35,594 nt of DNA from Planctomycetia bacterium. Lineage in GTDB: Bacteria; Planctomycetota; Planctomycetia; Gemmatales; Gemmataceae. The position numbers were made by a program, and so were the translations under genes. The stretch is from NCBI GenBank assembly GCA_005799265.1, contig SYHD01000047.1, positions 1 to 35,594 of the forward strand, given 5' to 3'. This document shows, in pieces, positions 24,404-33,266 of the stretch (positions are counted from its first letter, which is position 1; the number at the start of each line of letters is the position of its first letter). Under the pieces are notes generated by a model. That model searched no databases. It saw nothing but the letters and a program-made list of their open reading frames with translations, and was not told where the DNA came from.

Positions 24404-27400
24404 TCACTGCGACTTGCGAAGCTGCTTTGGCAGCGGCTCGCTCTTGCCGAGGTTCAACGGCGTGATGGTATTCTTCTCGAAGTCGTAGACGGCCGAATAG
24501 AGACCGACCCGGACCGTGACCTGCGGAGAATTCACCTGCCCGCGCAAATAAGGGCTGTCGAAGCGCATCGTCTCACCGCGTGCTGAAAAAGGTTGGCCGG
24601 CCACGAGCGACGGCTGCTTCCAATCGGTGAAGAACTCGACGGCGGGCAGGCGCGGGCCGGTGTAGCGGAGCGATGTTGTCGTCCAGTTCAGCGGCGCCTT
24701 CAGGATGGCTGCCTGGAATTCGTCGAAGGAACCGAACGACTGCTTGTCGCCCGCCTGCAAGATGACCATCGCGGCCGTTGAACGCGGCTGGATGTAAACG
24801 ATGTCGTCTCCGAAGTTTCCCGGAAAACGATCATGGCCGCCTGCGATGAAGAGGCCCGCGTAGCCGGAACCGTTACTCAGAAAGAGCCAGCCCTTCTGCT
24901 CGGCGATCTTCAAATTGGCGGAAAACGCGATCGAACGCCGCGGCTTGGGTGCGAAGACGGCACGGGACATCATCAGGTTGTCGAGGCGGACCGACTCGTT
25001 TCGCCAGATGCGCTCCATGAAGAAGACGGCGCTCATGTCGTCGAAAACGAGGCGGTCCCAGGCGCGGGCGAATTCGCCGATGTAGTAATGGGCGGGAGTG
25101 TGGGCGGCGAGGATGTAGTGCGGCGTCACATACGCGGTGGTGACGCCGCCGTCGGCGTCGTGATTCTTGACGGCGGCGTGCGCGACAGGCCGTTCGAGCT
25201 TGCGAAGCAGAACGACCGGCGTCGGCATTTCGTAGCTGGTGGTCCACAGCGCGCCGCGCATGCCGGAGGTGTCGTGCGCGAGACGCCGCGATGGCTCGCC
25301 CAGGAGCAAGTCCTTCCACTCGCACAAGCCGCATTCCGGACGTGCGCTGTTGCCGCGCCGGCTGCCCCGGTCGCCGTGGACGGAGAGTTGCTCATCTTCG
25401 ACGAAGCTGATATCAAGGAGCATCTTGAAGCGTTGTTTGAGAGGGTTGTCCTTGGCGCAGTCGTGGACGTTGAGCAGTGCGGCCCAGACGTTAAGCTGTG
25501 TTGCGGGATGCGCGAGACTGGACCACGTGCCGACGGACTGGCGCTTCCCGGCCCATTCCAGCCACCAGGCCGACCAGGCGCGATGCAGCTTGTCGAGCGA
25601 CTTGCCGCGGATGTGGCGATTTTTGAAGTCGGGGTCGTCCTTGAGGATGTCGAGCACGAGCAGGAGCGACGTGCCCCAGATCAGGCGGTCGGCGGCCATG
25701 GGTAGCGCAGCATCCGCCAGTGCCGGCGGTTCCCAGCTCCGGCGCGGCGCCGTCTCGTTGATATGGCGCCAACACGATTCCTTCAGCGCCAGTTCCGTGG
25801 CCGGATCGAGTCGGCGTTTGCCGCCCGCACCGTAGAGTGCCAGGGCGCGAACGAAGCTGGGGCTCGACGTCCCCATCGGCTCGCTCGCGGAACAGCGATG
25901 CATGAGCAAGTCGTTGGCCAACTCATTGAGCTCGCCGGCGGCGAAGAGCGCCAGGATGGTCTCCATCGAGTCGTCGTCGAGGTTCTCGAGTTGTTGATTC
26001 GCCAGGGCTTCATCGCGCAGCGCCTTCGATTTTGCCCGCGTTGCCGCAACGAGCCGATCGACCCATTCGGTAGTCAACCGGGCCGCGGCCTCTTTTGGCG
26101 CGAGAACTTGAAGAGTACGCAACGCCGCGAAGCGAACGGCGGGATCTCCATCGAGTCGGTCAACGAGACCGGCGAGCGCCTTCGTCGTCTCGGGGTTGCC
26201 TGCGCCGCTCTCGACGAGAGCTTTGCACGCCAGGATTCGAATTTCGGGAGCGGCGTTGCCGATCAGCTTCAGCAATGCGGCGCTGTCGGCTTTCTTCGCC
26301 AGCTCGCGCGCGCCGACCACGGGATCGACGCGCAACAACGCGGCCGCTAGTTCGCGTTGGTCCAGGCTGTCCGCGAGAATCGCCTCGACGAGGACCGGGG
26401 TCAGCTCGTTGCCGCGTGCGGTGGTCGCGGCGATGGCCTTGGCCGCGGCTCGTTGTACGCGGTCGTTCTTCGAGCGGACGGCGGCGACCAGCGTCGGCAA
26501 TGCCGCGGCGCCGCGCTTCGCCAGCGCGGCGGCGACCGCGTTGCGCACGATCGGCTCGTCGTCGTTCATCATGTCTTTCAGCGTGTCGATGCCCAGCGTG
26601 TCCTCCAGGGCTTGCACGGCCGCTTGACGCACGTCGGGGTTCTGGTCCTTGAGAAGCGGCTCAACTTCGAACCGTACGCCCGGCGCGATGCGCCGGGCCG
26701 CGCGTGCCGCGGCGACGCGCACCAGGAGGTCCTTGTCGCGCAGCATGTCGAGCAGCGCCCCCCTGAGCTTGGCGAACGATTTACGCGTCGCTTCCGTCGG
26801 CTTCCTGTCGAGCATGGACTTGTTGATGCGGTTGAGCAAGGCGATCCGCAGCCCCGCGTCGGGGTCGCCCAGGAGACCCGCATTCACGACGTAGTAGGGG
26901 TCGAGCTTTTCGAGCGCCGTCAAGGCGCGTTCCCGCACGATCGTGTTCGGGTGGCGCAGCGCGTCGACGAAGACCTTCTTGTGCTCTTCTTTCGGGTGCA
27001 TCGTGCTGAGCGCGAGCAGCGCCTCGGCGTACACCCAGCGCGGCGGGTCGCTGTTGATGACCTTCACGAGCACCTCGATGCGCGCCTTGCCGTACTTGGC
27101 GAATTCCACCGCCACGGCACGGCGCGTCTGCGCGTCCTTGTCGTTGAACCCCGCGATCACCGGATCGCGATACTCGTCGTTCTTGGGGCCGGTGGGATAG
27201 TTTCGTATCAGAGACGTGAAGGCGGCCCGGCGAATTTCGGGCTGCGCATCTTCCATCCACTTGATCAGCGCCGCCCGACTCGTGTCGGTCCGCAGAGTCA
27301 GTTCGCCAAACAGCGTGGCAATCGCCGCCCGATCCGCCCAGTCCTTGGTTTTCGCCATGTCGTCGAGCAACGCGGTTTCGACCAGGCCAGGCAACTTCGA

Positions 27401-27694
27401 CTTGGCTCGCCCGGCGAGCTGGCGAATGACCATCCCCGCAGCCAGCCTGACCTCCAGCGCCGAGTCGCCCGAGAGGAGCGGCACCAGCATCTCGATCGCT
27501 TTGGGACCATCGGCCTCGGTGCCTTTCAGCTTCTTGATCGCCTCGACGCGTCCAGCATCGTTCGGATCCTGCAATGCCCGCTTCAACCGGTCGATCCCGG
27601 ATGGATCGCCAGCCAGGCAGCGGCCACACGCGACAGGCGCAATGGCGGTCGTCAGCAGCCACAGGGTACAAACCAAGCCATTGCGAACGATCAT
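24404..27694 (-). CDS. Exported HEAT-repeat protein with large novel C-terminal domain
   Basis: 1096 residues. Start ATG 27694 with GAGGA upstream, as in its paralogous leader. Signal peptide about 1-28, with a possible lipobox (P-V-A-C). Residues about 35-560 are HEAT/PBS-lyase-like repeats: alternating helices with D-P/A-R-A and RxxAxxAL patterns (VRVAAARAARRIAPGVR, DVRQAAVQALEDTLG). Residues about 600-1060 form a distinct domain with LCEWKDLLLGEP, HYYIGEFARAWDRL and VYIQPRS. I do not recognise the family. An exported polysaccharide- or glycoside-acting domain is only a guess from its esterase neighbours. It follows the sialate esterase by 126 bases, which hold repeat copy B. Confidence 0.82.
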   Translation of the reverse strand: MIVRNGLVCTLWLLTTAIAPVACGRCLAGDPSGIDRLKRALQDPNDAGRVEAIKKLKGTEADGPKAIEMLVPLLSGDSALEVRLAAGMVIRQLAGRAKSKLPGLVETALLDDMAKTKDWADRAAIATLFGELTLRTDTSRAALIKWMEDAQPEIRRAAFTSLIRNYPTGPKNDEYRDPVIAGFNDKDAQTRRAVAVEFAKYGKARIEVLVKVINSDPPRWVYAEALLALSTMHPKEEHKKVFVDALRHPNTIVRERALTALEKLDPYYVVNAGLLGDPDAGLRIALLNRINKSMLDRKPTEATRKSFAKLRGALLDMLRDKDLLVRVAAARAARRIAPGVRFEVEPLLKDQNPDVRQAAVQALEDTLGIDTLKDMMNDDEPIVRNAVAAALAKRGAAALPTLVAAVRSKNDRVQRAAAKAIAATTARGNELTPVLVEAILADSLDQRELAAALLRVDPVVGARELAKKADSAALLKLIGNAAPEIRILACKALVESGAGNPETTKALAGLVDRLDGDPAVRFAALRTLQVLAPKEAAARLTTEWVDRLVAATRAKSKALRDEALANQQLENLDDDSMETILALFAAGELNELANDLLMHRCSASEPMGTSSPSFVRALALYGAGGKRRLDPATELALKESCWRHINETAPRRSWEPPALADAALPMAADRLIWGTSLLLVLDILKDDPDFKNRHIRGKSLDKLHRAWSAWWLEWAGKRQSVGTWSSLAHPATQLNVWAALLNVHDCAKDNPLKQRFKMLLDISFVEDEQLSVHGDRGSRRGNSARPECGLCEWKDLLLGEPSRRLAHDTSGMRGALWTTSYEMPTPVVLLRKLERPVAHAAVKNHDADGGVTTAYVTPHYILAAHTPAHYYIGEFARAWDRLVFDDMSAVFFMERIWRNESVRLDNLMMSRAVFAPKPRRSIAFSANLKIAEQKGWLFLSNGSGYAGLFIAGGHDRFPGNFGDDIVYIQPRSTAAMVILQAGDKQSFGSFDEFQAAILKAPLNWTTTSLRYTGPRLPAVEFFTDWKQPSLVAGQPFSARGETMRFDSPYLRGQVNSPQVTVRVGLYSAVYDFEKNTITPLNLGKSEPLPKQLRKSQ

Positions 27695-27819
27695 GATGTT
27701 CCTCATCGGAAGAAAAACAAGCTCACGCAAAGGCGCAAAGGCGCAAAGAATTAACGCTCTAGCCCGCCATAACGCCTTTCTTTGCGCCTTTGCGCCTTTG
27801 CGTGAGATAGGTTCGTCGT
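27638..27819. repeat. Duplicated leader, copy B, with perfect 27-bp inverted repeat
   Basis: Counterpart of 24168-24360. The arms 27722-27748 and 27780-27806 are perfect 27-base reverse complements built from GGCGCAAA units, 31 bases apart. The hairpin lies between the sialate esterase stop (27821) and the HEAT gene start (27694). Confidence 0.92.
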
Positions 27820-27820
27820 T

Positions 27821-29359
27821 CTATTTCTCCCACGTATCCGTGCGGAATGCGAGGGCGGGCAGGCCGTCGCGATTGAACAGGTTCGCCCACGGGTGCGTCA
27901 GGCTCCAGGCATAGCGAACGGCCACCGGCTCGGACACCAGCGCACTCGACAACACCACCGTGTCGCCATCGATGACGGCGTCGGCCCAGACGAATTTCTT
28001 GTCGGCGCCGGCAATCGCGAAGCCCTGGAGCTTGTCGCCGTGCTTGTGTGCCAGGCCCTGACCGACGTGCGTGAAGGTCACGCGCATCTTGTTGCCCTCA
28101 ATCTTGTGCCCCTGGTAAATAGGGCCGTAGTACTCGACCTTCTTGCCGTAGACCAGGCCCAGTGCGGCCTTGCTTGCCCGGACGCCGTAGCCCGATCGGT
28201 TGACCGGGTGCAGTCCAGGGCACAGGTCGCTGCTGATCGCCATCGCCGTGTTCGGGTGCTTCATGATGCGAATGTAATCCTCACGGTATTTCCCGGTGCT
28301 GAGCGGCGGCACTTTGTCCGGCAACGACGCGAACTTGTCCGAGTACTTTGCCGCCGGATCGTCGTCATCCCAGGCGCAGCCATGGCCGCTCGGCTTCTGG
28401 ATGTAGACAAACGCGAGGTCCAGTCCCCACGCCTGCCTCCAGCCGCGAATCAGAGCACCCATGAGCGTGTACTGATCGAGAGTGCTGATGCCCGTGCCGG
28501 CTTCTCCCTGATCCCAAAGCACGCCGCGAATTGCAAAGGGCACAAAGGACTTGAGGTTGCCATGGTAAAGCCCGCCGAAGGAATCCTTCGGTTCGGCAGG
28601 TTTTGCCGGTGGCTTCTTCTGGTCCGTTTTCGCCCTTTCCACGGCCTTTTCCCACGCGGCCAGATCGATCTCGTATTTCTTCTTCCGCTCTTCGGGCGTT
28701 TTCAGGAACTTCTGCGTTCCCGGTCGGCAAGCTGGGTCTGCGAGCAGCATCGCGTCGGTGAGCCACGCTCCAGAAGACGAGCCCGAGGCCGCACAGACGA
28801 TCAGTCCGACTGGAACATCGAGTTCCTGGTGCAAACGCAACCCGAAGGAGAACAGCAAGGCGGAGAAGCCAGGACTCGTCCTGGGACCGGCTTCGACCCA
28901 GCCTTTTCGGCCGACGCCCGTCAGGCGAATTTTCGGATAGCTGCCGGCCATGAGCTTTCCAAGCACCGGATCGATGACTAGCCGGCTGCTGCCATGAGTG
29001 GTCATGTTCGACTGCCCGGAACCAAGCCAGACTTCGCCGACGAGCACGTCATCGAGTGTCAGGGTGTTGTCGCCGCGGACGGTGAGCACATCGGGGCCGC
29101 CGGCCTTGAGCGGATCGAGCTTGACCATCCAACGGCCCTTGTCGTCGGCCTGCGTCGATTTTTCCTGATCGCGAAACTTGACCGTGATCTTCTCGCCGGG
29201 ATTCGCGTCGCCCCAGATCGGCGCCGGCACGTCGCGCTGCAAGACCATGTGGCTGCTGAGAATTAGCGGCAGCTTGACGTCGGCGCTGGCCCGCGCCGGC
29301 AACAAGGCCAGCGCCAGGCCGCTCGTCCACAGAATGACAGACAATCCACTGCGTTGCAT
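27821..29359 (-). CDS. Secreted sialate O-acetylesterase
   Basis: 512 residues. ATG 29359 (MQRSGLSV) with AAGGA eight bases upstream. The longer frame to 29389 lacks a site. Signal peptide about 1-26 (ASA-DVK). Residues 27-105 are a jelly-roll part (LSSHMVLQRDVPAPIWG), a hallmark of the family. The SGNH esterase follows: nucleophile Ser116 in GSGQSNM, the LWDQGEAG block at about 290, and a DLCPGLHPVNRSGYG block at about 385-400 supplying Asp/His. Known reaction: removal of O-acetyl groups from sialic or similar sugars outside the cell. In this operon it probably deacetylates polysaccharide. It differs from the SASA/DUF1080 fusion at 6420-8045. Confidence 0.92.
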   Translation of the reverse strand: MQRSGLSVILWTSGLALALLPARASADVKLPLILSSHMVLQRDVPAPIWGDANPGEKITVKFRDQEKSTQADDKGRWMVKLDPLKAGGPDVLTVRGDNTLTLDDVLVGEVWLGSGQSNMTTHGSSRLVIDPVLGKLMAGSYPKIRLTGVGRKGWVEAGPRTSPGFSALLFSFGLRLHQELDVPVGLIVCAASGSSSGAWLTDAMLLADPACRPGTQKFLKTPEERKKKYEIDLAAWEKAVERAKTDQKKPPAKPAEPKDSFGGLYHGNLKSFVPFAIRGVLWDQGEAGTGISTLDQYTLMGALIRGWRQAWGLDLAFVYIQKPSGHGCAWDDDDPAAKYSDKFASLPDKVPPLSTGKYREDYIRIMKHPNTAMAISSDLCPGLHPVNRSGYGVRASKAALGLVYGKKVEYYGPIYQGHKIEGNKMRVTFTHVGQGLAHKHGDKLQGFAIAGADKKFVWADAVIDGDTVVLSSALVSEPVAVRYAWSLTHPWANLFNRDGLPALAFRTDTWEK

Positions 29360-29425
29360 GGTGACCGTCCTTTCGACGGGTCGGGACATTGGAGACGACT
29401 ACCGACTCTTCTTTTCGAACGAGAA

Positions 29426-30235
29426 TCACTTCGCCTTTCCGCCGCCGAGTTGCTTCAGGATCCACTCGGCCGATTTCGCGCTGGCTCCGGGCGGCGTCGT
29501 GTGGCCACGCGGCTGTTTCGCGACGTGCAGCTCAACGCGATCCTCCAATTTGCGGGCGCTCGCGGCGTCCTTGATCCTGCGGGCCAGGTCGACGGCGTGC
29601 TCCGTGCCGACGCGGCTGTCGCCCTCGCAGATGGCGATCCAGACAGCCCGTCCGGCCAGCTTGTCCGCCTGCCTGGACAGCGCCAGCGATTTGGCCAGTT
29701 CGTTGTCCTTGGCGGCGCGGAATTCTTCCATGGCGGTCAGCACCGTGACCGGGGCATAGCCGACCGCGCAGCGCACCCGTTCGTCGTGCGCGGCGAAATG
29801 CAGCGCAAGGAACCCGCCGCGGGATGTCCCACAGATCGCGACTTTCGCCGGGTCGGTGTAGCCATCGGCAATCAGGTGGTCGAGCACCCGCGTCATCTTC
29901 CGATTCACCTCCGCGACGAAGTCTTCGCCTTTCTGGCAGCGGCCAGACCAACTCGACAACCCTGGCAGGTCAACGGACGCGCACAAATATCCGTGTTCGG
30001 CCAGCACGTTGCCGCACTGGCGAAAGTAGGGACTCCCGAGCGCGTCGCTGATCCCGGACGCCAGGATGAACAGCGTCGGCGCCGGCGCTTTCGGCTTCTC
30101 GCCCCAGATGCCAAAACGATCGCCTGTCTTGGTCTGAAGCAATTGCACCTTGCGCGGCATCGGCTCCCCGGCAGACGCGGCCGCGCACATCACACCGAGC
30201 ATGAGCGCGATTAGTAGTCGTTGATTGCAGTTCAT
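29426..30235 (-). CDS. Secreted dienelactone-type alpha/beta hydrolase
   Basis: 269 residues. ATG 30235, with AGAGG nine bases upstream. A TTG three codons earlier is less likely. Signal peptide about 1-22 (ASA-GEP). Compact alpha/beta hydrolase with Ser138 in GTSRGG, Asp206 in CEGDSR and His245 in PRGHTT as a likely triad. Resembles prolyl-oligopeptidase/dienelactone hydrolase-like esterases. Short (no cap domain). It starts 24 bases after the FecR-like gene and ends 66 bases before the sialate esterase start, consistent with one operon for acyl removal from sugars. Substrate unknown. Confidence 0.85.
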   Translation of the reverse strand: MNCNQRLLIALMLGVMCAAASAGEPMPRKVQLLQTKTGDRFGIWGEKPKAPAPTLFILASGISDALGSPYFRQCGNVLAEHGYLCASVDLPGLSSWSGRCQKGEDFVAEVNRKMTRVLDHLIADGYTDPAKVAICGTSRGGFLALHFAAHDERVRCAVGYAPVTVLTAMEEFRAAKDNELAKSLALSRQADKLAGRAVWIAICEGDSRVGTEHAVDLARRIKDAASARKLEDRVELHVAKQPRGHTTPPGASAKSAEWILKQLGGGKAK

Positions 30236-30259
30236 GTGCGTCAACCTCTGGGCCAGTCG

Positions 30260-31783
30260 TCAATTCGGCACAGGCGAGCCGTCGATCCGAAAACGCCGGC
30301 CCACGTTGCGCGGCGGATCGGCCCACATCTCCACGTTGGCGGCAATCTCGCCCGGCAACTGCAGGCGGACATCATTGCGGATGCCTTCCCATGCCGACGC
30401 GTGCCGGCACAAAATATGGTTCCAGCCTTGCTTCAACTCGATGGCCTGCTGATCGACGGGATGCGTCACCATGGGATTGTCCTTATCGATGCGATAGGCG
30501 CGCAAGCCTCGACCATTGACCCAGGCGGCGACCAACACGCCCAGCCGCGTCTTGCCATGCGGCTCCTGCCCGTAACCGTGGAATTCGATCTCGGCCGGCG
30601 AGTCCTGCGGCAGATGAATCCAGGTCGAGAAGTACGCCAGGCCGGCGCTTTTCTCCATTTGTTCGGCGGCAGGATAGGCGACCGGATCGCGGTGCAGATC
30701 GCGCCTGACCCATTTCACTTCGCTTTGGTTACCCGCGACATCCTGCGTCAGCTCTCCGTTCCATTTCGCATCCAGGTCGATCACGCCCTTGCTGCCGGGG
30801 TCCATCGGATACAAGCCGCTGCCAAAGCTCCGGGCAAACATGCTGAAGAGGAGGTTGTAATTGCGGATCTCCTTCGCTCCGATCGGCGGAATCGTCCAGT
30901 TCTCCGGCCGTTCTTTCAGGCGGGGATGTCCGAGCGGTCCGAGGGCATACCATTTCTTCAGGCGCACGCTGACCAGCCGATCCACTTTCGTCTTGGCGAA
31001 TCGCCCCGGTTCAGCAGGCACGCGCGTTCGGCCCCGGTCGCTGTCGAAGCGAACGGCCTGATTCGCCTTTACCTCGATCATCGGCGCATCGGCTGTCGGG
31101 TGCGCTTCGATCATGCCGGTGAATACGTGGACTTCGACGCTGTCATCGGCCAGCACTTGCATGCCGAATTCGGCCCCGCGCTCGACGAGCCGGCCCATGG
31201 GCGAGTCGATCGTGAAACCGCCGGCGCCCGGCCGACTCGACGCGGTCACCTTGCCGCGCGACAGCGTCATCTCGGCATCGCCGCGGATGACGACCTTGCA
31301 CGGCGCCTCCAGCACGACGCGCTCCCCCTTGGCGAACTCGACCGCGGCGACCCCCTCGATCAGTTCGAGCGTCTGACCGGCGCGCAGCCTGGCGTCCGGC
31401 CTGGCGTCGTCGGCCCAGCGGCATTCTTCCGCTGCTGTTAGCTGCGCGACCGCCGAGTGCGTCGGATGGGCACGATTGGCTTGAATCGCCACGTAGATGC
31501 CCAGCGCCACCAGGATCATGGCGGCCGTCGCCGCGAGCCAAAGCGCCAGGCGCTTCGCCCCCCACGCGTCTCGAATCGTCGCCGCCGGCGCCGGGTTGGC
31601 AAACTCGGGTGTCGCGAACGCCCACTCCAGGAGCGTGTGCATCTCGACGTGACGCCGATAGAGTTCGCGGGCCTCCGCGTGTTCCCGCAGAAGCGCGTTC
31701 AGGCGTGCGGCGTCATCAAGGGACAACTCGTCGTCCGTCAGCCTGGTCAGAAGGGGCGCGAGTTCGATTTCAACGGGGGTCAT
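30260..31783 (-). CDS. FecR-like transmembrane regulator (anti-sigma type)
   Basis: 507 residues. ATG 31783 overlaps the sigma-factor stop in ATGA. The longer frame to 31972 only shadows that gene. Residues 1-70 are a short cytoplasmic helical domain (LLTRLTDDELSLDDAARLNALL), typical of planctomycete anti-sigma/FecR partners. One transmembrane segment lies at about 78-102 (LALWLAATAAMILVALGIYV). The FecR domain (about 115-260) is extracytoplasmic (VEFAKGERVVLEAPCKVVIRGD; GRLVERGAEFGMQV). The C-terminal half (about 290-507) is beta-rich, perhaps a LamG/jelly-roll sugar-binding part. Likely role: senses an outside ligand and controls the ECF factor. This is inferred from pairing, not seen. Confidence 0.85.
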   Translation of the reverse strand: MTPVEIELAPLLTRLTDDELSLDDAARLNALLREHAEARELYRRHVEMHTLLEWAFATPEFANPAPAATIRDAWGAKRLALWLAATAAMILVALGIYVAIQANRAHPTHSAVAQLTAAEECRWADDARPDARLRAGQTLELIEGVAAVEFAKGERVVLEAPCKVVIRGDAEMTLSRGKVTASSRPGAGGFTIDSPMGRLVERGAEFGMQVLADDSVEVHVFTGMIEAHPTADAPMIEVKANQAVRFDSDRGRTRVPAEPGRFAKTKVDRLVSVRLKKWYALGPLGHPRLKERPENWTIPPIGAKEIRNYNLLFSMFARSFGSGLYPMDPGSKGVIDLDAKWNGELTQDVAGNQSEVKWVRRDLHRDPVAYPAAEQMEKSAGLAYFSTWIHLPQDSPAEIEFHGYGQEPHGKTRLGVLVAAWVNGRGLRAYRIDKDNPMVTHPVDQQAIELKQGWNHILCRHASAWEGIRNDVRLQLPGEIAANVEMWADPPRNVGRRFRIDGSPVPN

Positions 31784-32310
31784 GACATGCCTCCCTCCGC
31801 CTGAAGCCGGCGGCGAACGCACTCCGCCAGAGCTTGACGGATGCGGTAAAGCGAAGTGGCGACCGAGGCAGCGGTTCGATGCAAGATGTCCGCGACCACG
31901 CGGACCTTCTTGTCCTCGCGATAGCGCTCTTCCACAAGACGTCGGTCGGACGCCGACAGTCGATCGAGGCATTCACTCAAGGCCCGCAACGCCGCGTCAT
32001 CTTCCGAAACGTCGCCGCCGCTCTCCTGTGCGAGCTGGGCCAGCAGTGCGTCGTCGAAGAGCAGCTTGTCGCGCTGGCAGGCTTTGCGATGCGCGAGAAC
32101 CTGATAATAGGCGTGCCGCGCCGCCCACGCGCCAAAGTCGCGCACGCCGGCAAATTCCTCCTCTTTCTGCAGCAGCAAGAGGTTGGTCTTCTGCAGGACA
32201 TCCTTCGCCTCATCGGTGCGCGGCAACAGCTTCAGGATGTAGGCGTACAGCGAACGCTGGCATCCCATCAAGGCACCGAGGAACGCAACGTGACTTTGGT
32301 CTGCGGACAT
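31780..32310 (-). CDS. ECF RNA polymerase sigma factor (Rhodopirellula/Verrucomicrobium type)
   Basis: 176 residues. ATG 32310, with GGGAG eight bases upstream. Region sigma-2 spans about 10-75 (YAYILKLLPRTDEAKDVLQKTNLLLLQKEEEF, then FGAWAARHAYYQVLAHRK), and sigma-4 about 110-165 (LDRLSASDRRLVEERYREDKKVRVVADILHRTAASVATSLYRIRQAL, the helix-turn-helix). Lengths and wording match the short planctomycete/verrucomicrobial group. The partner is the FecR-like gene immediately downstream. The pair probably switches on the downstream esterase/HEAT/propeller genes. Its own leader can fold over the ribosome site. Confidence 0.93.
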   Translation of the reverse strand: MSADQSHVAFLGALMGCQRSLYAYILKLLPRTDEAKDVLQKTNLLLLQKEEEFAGVRDFGAWAARHAYYQVLAHRKACQRDKLLFDDALLAQLAQESGGDVSEDDAALRALSECLDRLSASDRRLVEERYREDKKVRVVADILHRTAASVATSLYRIRQALAECVRRRLQAEGGMS

Positions 32311-32313
32311 ACG

Positions 32314-32355
32314 ATTCGCTCCCTCGCAAAAATATGTAGCCGACGGAGAGCGAAT
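32314..32355 (-). promoter_or_regulatory. Leader hairpin covering the sigma-factor ribosome site
   Basis: On the minus-strand message, ATTCGCTC (32348-32355) can pair with GAGCGAAT (32314-32321). The latter overlaps the end of the GAGGGAG Shine-Dalgarno of the ECF gene. Eight pairs, 26-base loop. Possible translation control; chance cannot be excluded. Confidence 0.4.
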
Positions 32356-32409
32356 ATCACGCGAAACTGTTGCGCCGAGATGAACTATTATCGTAATCGG
32401 AACGCTTGT

Positions 32410-33096
32410 TCAATTGCCGGGCTTCTTGGGAAAACGATTGACGAAATAGGCCTGCCATTCCTGGAGATGATCGACCATCGCACGCTGGGCTTCCTTGGCA
32501 TCCCGTTTTTCCAGCGCGTCGAGGATGCGAACATGCTCCTCAAGGGCGTGTTCGAGTCCTTCGGGCGTGGTTCCCAGTTTATTGAAACCGCGATGCAACA
32601 GGTGGTAGCGGGCGATATCCTGCCAGAGCCGCGGACTGCCGCTGGCCTTGGCGATGGCGTTGTGGAATTCTTCGTCGAAATCGGCCCAGAGTTCGGTCCA
32701 GTCGGCCCTATCGCGATTCTGGGCCAGCATATCCGCCGTTTCGCGCAGGTGGGCCAGCGTCGCGCGGTCCATGCCCTTGGCTGCGAGCCGCGCGGCTTCG
32801 CCTTCGAGCAGCTTACGCATTTGATAGAGATCGTGGATGTCGGCGGCCGTGAACTCCGCGATGACCGCCCGGTGATTGGCACGCTGCCGCACCAGGCCAT
32901 CTTTCGCGAGCTGGCGCAGGGCATCGTGAACAGGCGTCCGACTCACTTGGAGTTGCCGTGCGATAGCTACTTCGCTGACGATTGTGCCCGGTTTTAGCTT
33001 GCCCGAGATGATGCCATCGAGCATGGTCTCATACACGGCATCCGAGAGGCGTTTACCAGCCCTGCATGCACCCTGAATGGTCAGGGTCGAAACCAT
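32410..33096 (-). CDS. GntR-family regulator, FadR/FCD subgroup
   Basis: 228 residues. ATG 33096, GAGG seven bases upstream. Winged helix at 15-80 (SEVAIARQLQVSRTPVHDALRQLAKDGLV, wing RANHRAVIAEF). FCD ligand domain at 85-220, with likely metal ligands Asp141, His145, His188 and His210 (FDEEFH, EEHVRIL, MVDHLQEW). Such factors sense carboxylic acids or sugar acids and release DNA on binding. Divergent from the plus-strand cluster starting at 33267, so it may control that cluster and itself. Target is inferred from position. Confidence 0.93.
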   Translation of the reverse strand: MVSTLTIQGACRAGKRLSDAVYETMLDGIISGKLKPGTIVSEVAIARQLQVSRTPVHDALRQLAKDGLVRQRANHRAVIAEFTAADIHDLYQMRKLLEGEAARLAAKGMDRATLAHLRETADMLAQNRDRADWTELWADFDEEFHNAIAKASGSPRLWQDIARYHLLHRGFNKLGTTPEGLEHALEEHVRILDALEKRDAKEAQRAMVDHLQEWQAYFVNRFPKKPGN

Positions 33097-33266
33097 GACA
33101 GATCCTCAAGAGAATAGTACACAACAAGTGAATGCACTTCCTATTATGAAGTATACCAGATTTGTGCCGTTCCGAGTGCGAGTGCGGGAAAAAGAACGAA
33201 CCAAGTAACGACCCGGACAGCACCTACTCAACAACGCCGCCCTGCGCGGCAAGGAGAACGAGAACC
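33097..33266. promoter_or_regulatory. Divergent regulatory region with possible GntR operator
   Basis: AT-rich stretch between the GntR gene (minus) and the plus-strand gene at 33267. At 33126-33139 AAGTG-aatg-CACTT forms a palindrome, and GTATAC occurs nearby (about 33152-33157). Either could be the operator. Promoters for both directions are expected here, but -35/-10 boxes were not assigned. Confidence 0.4.
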
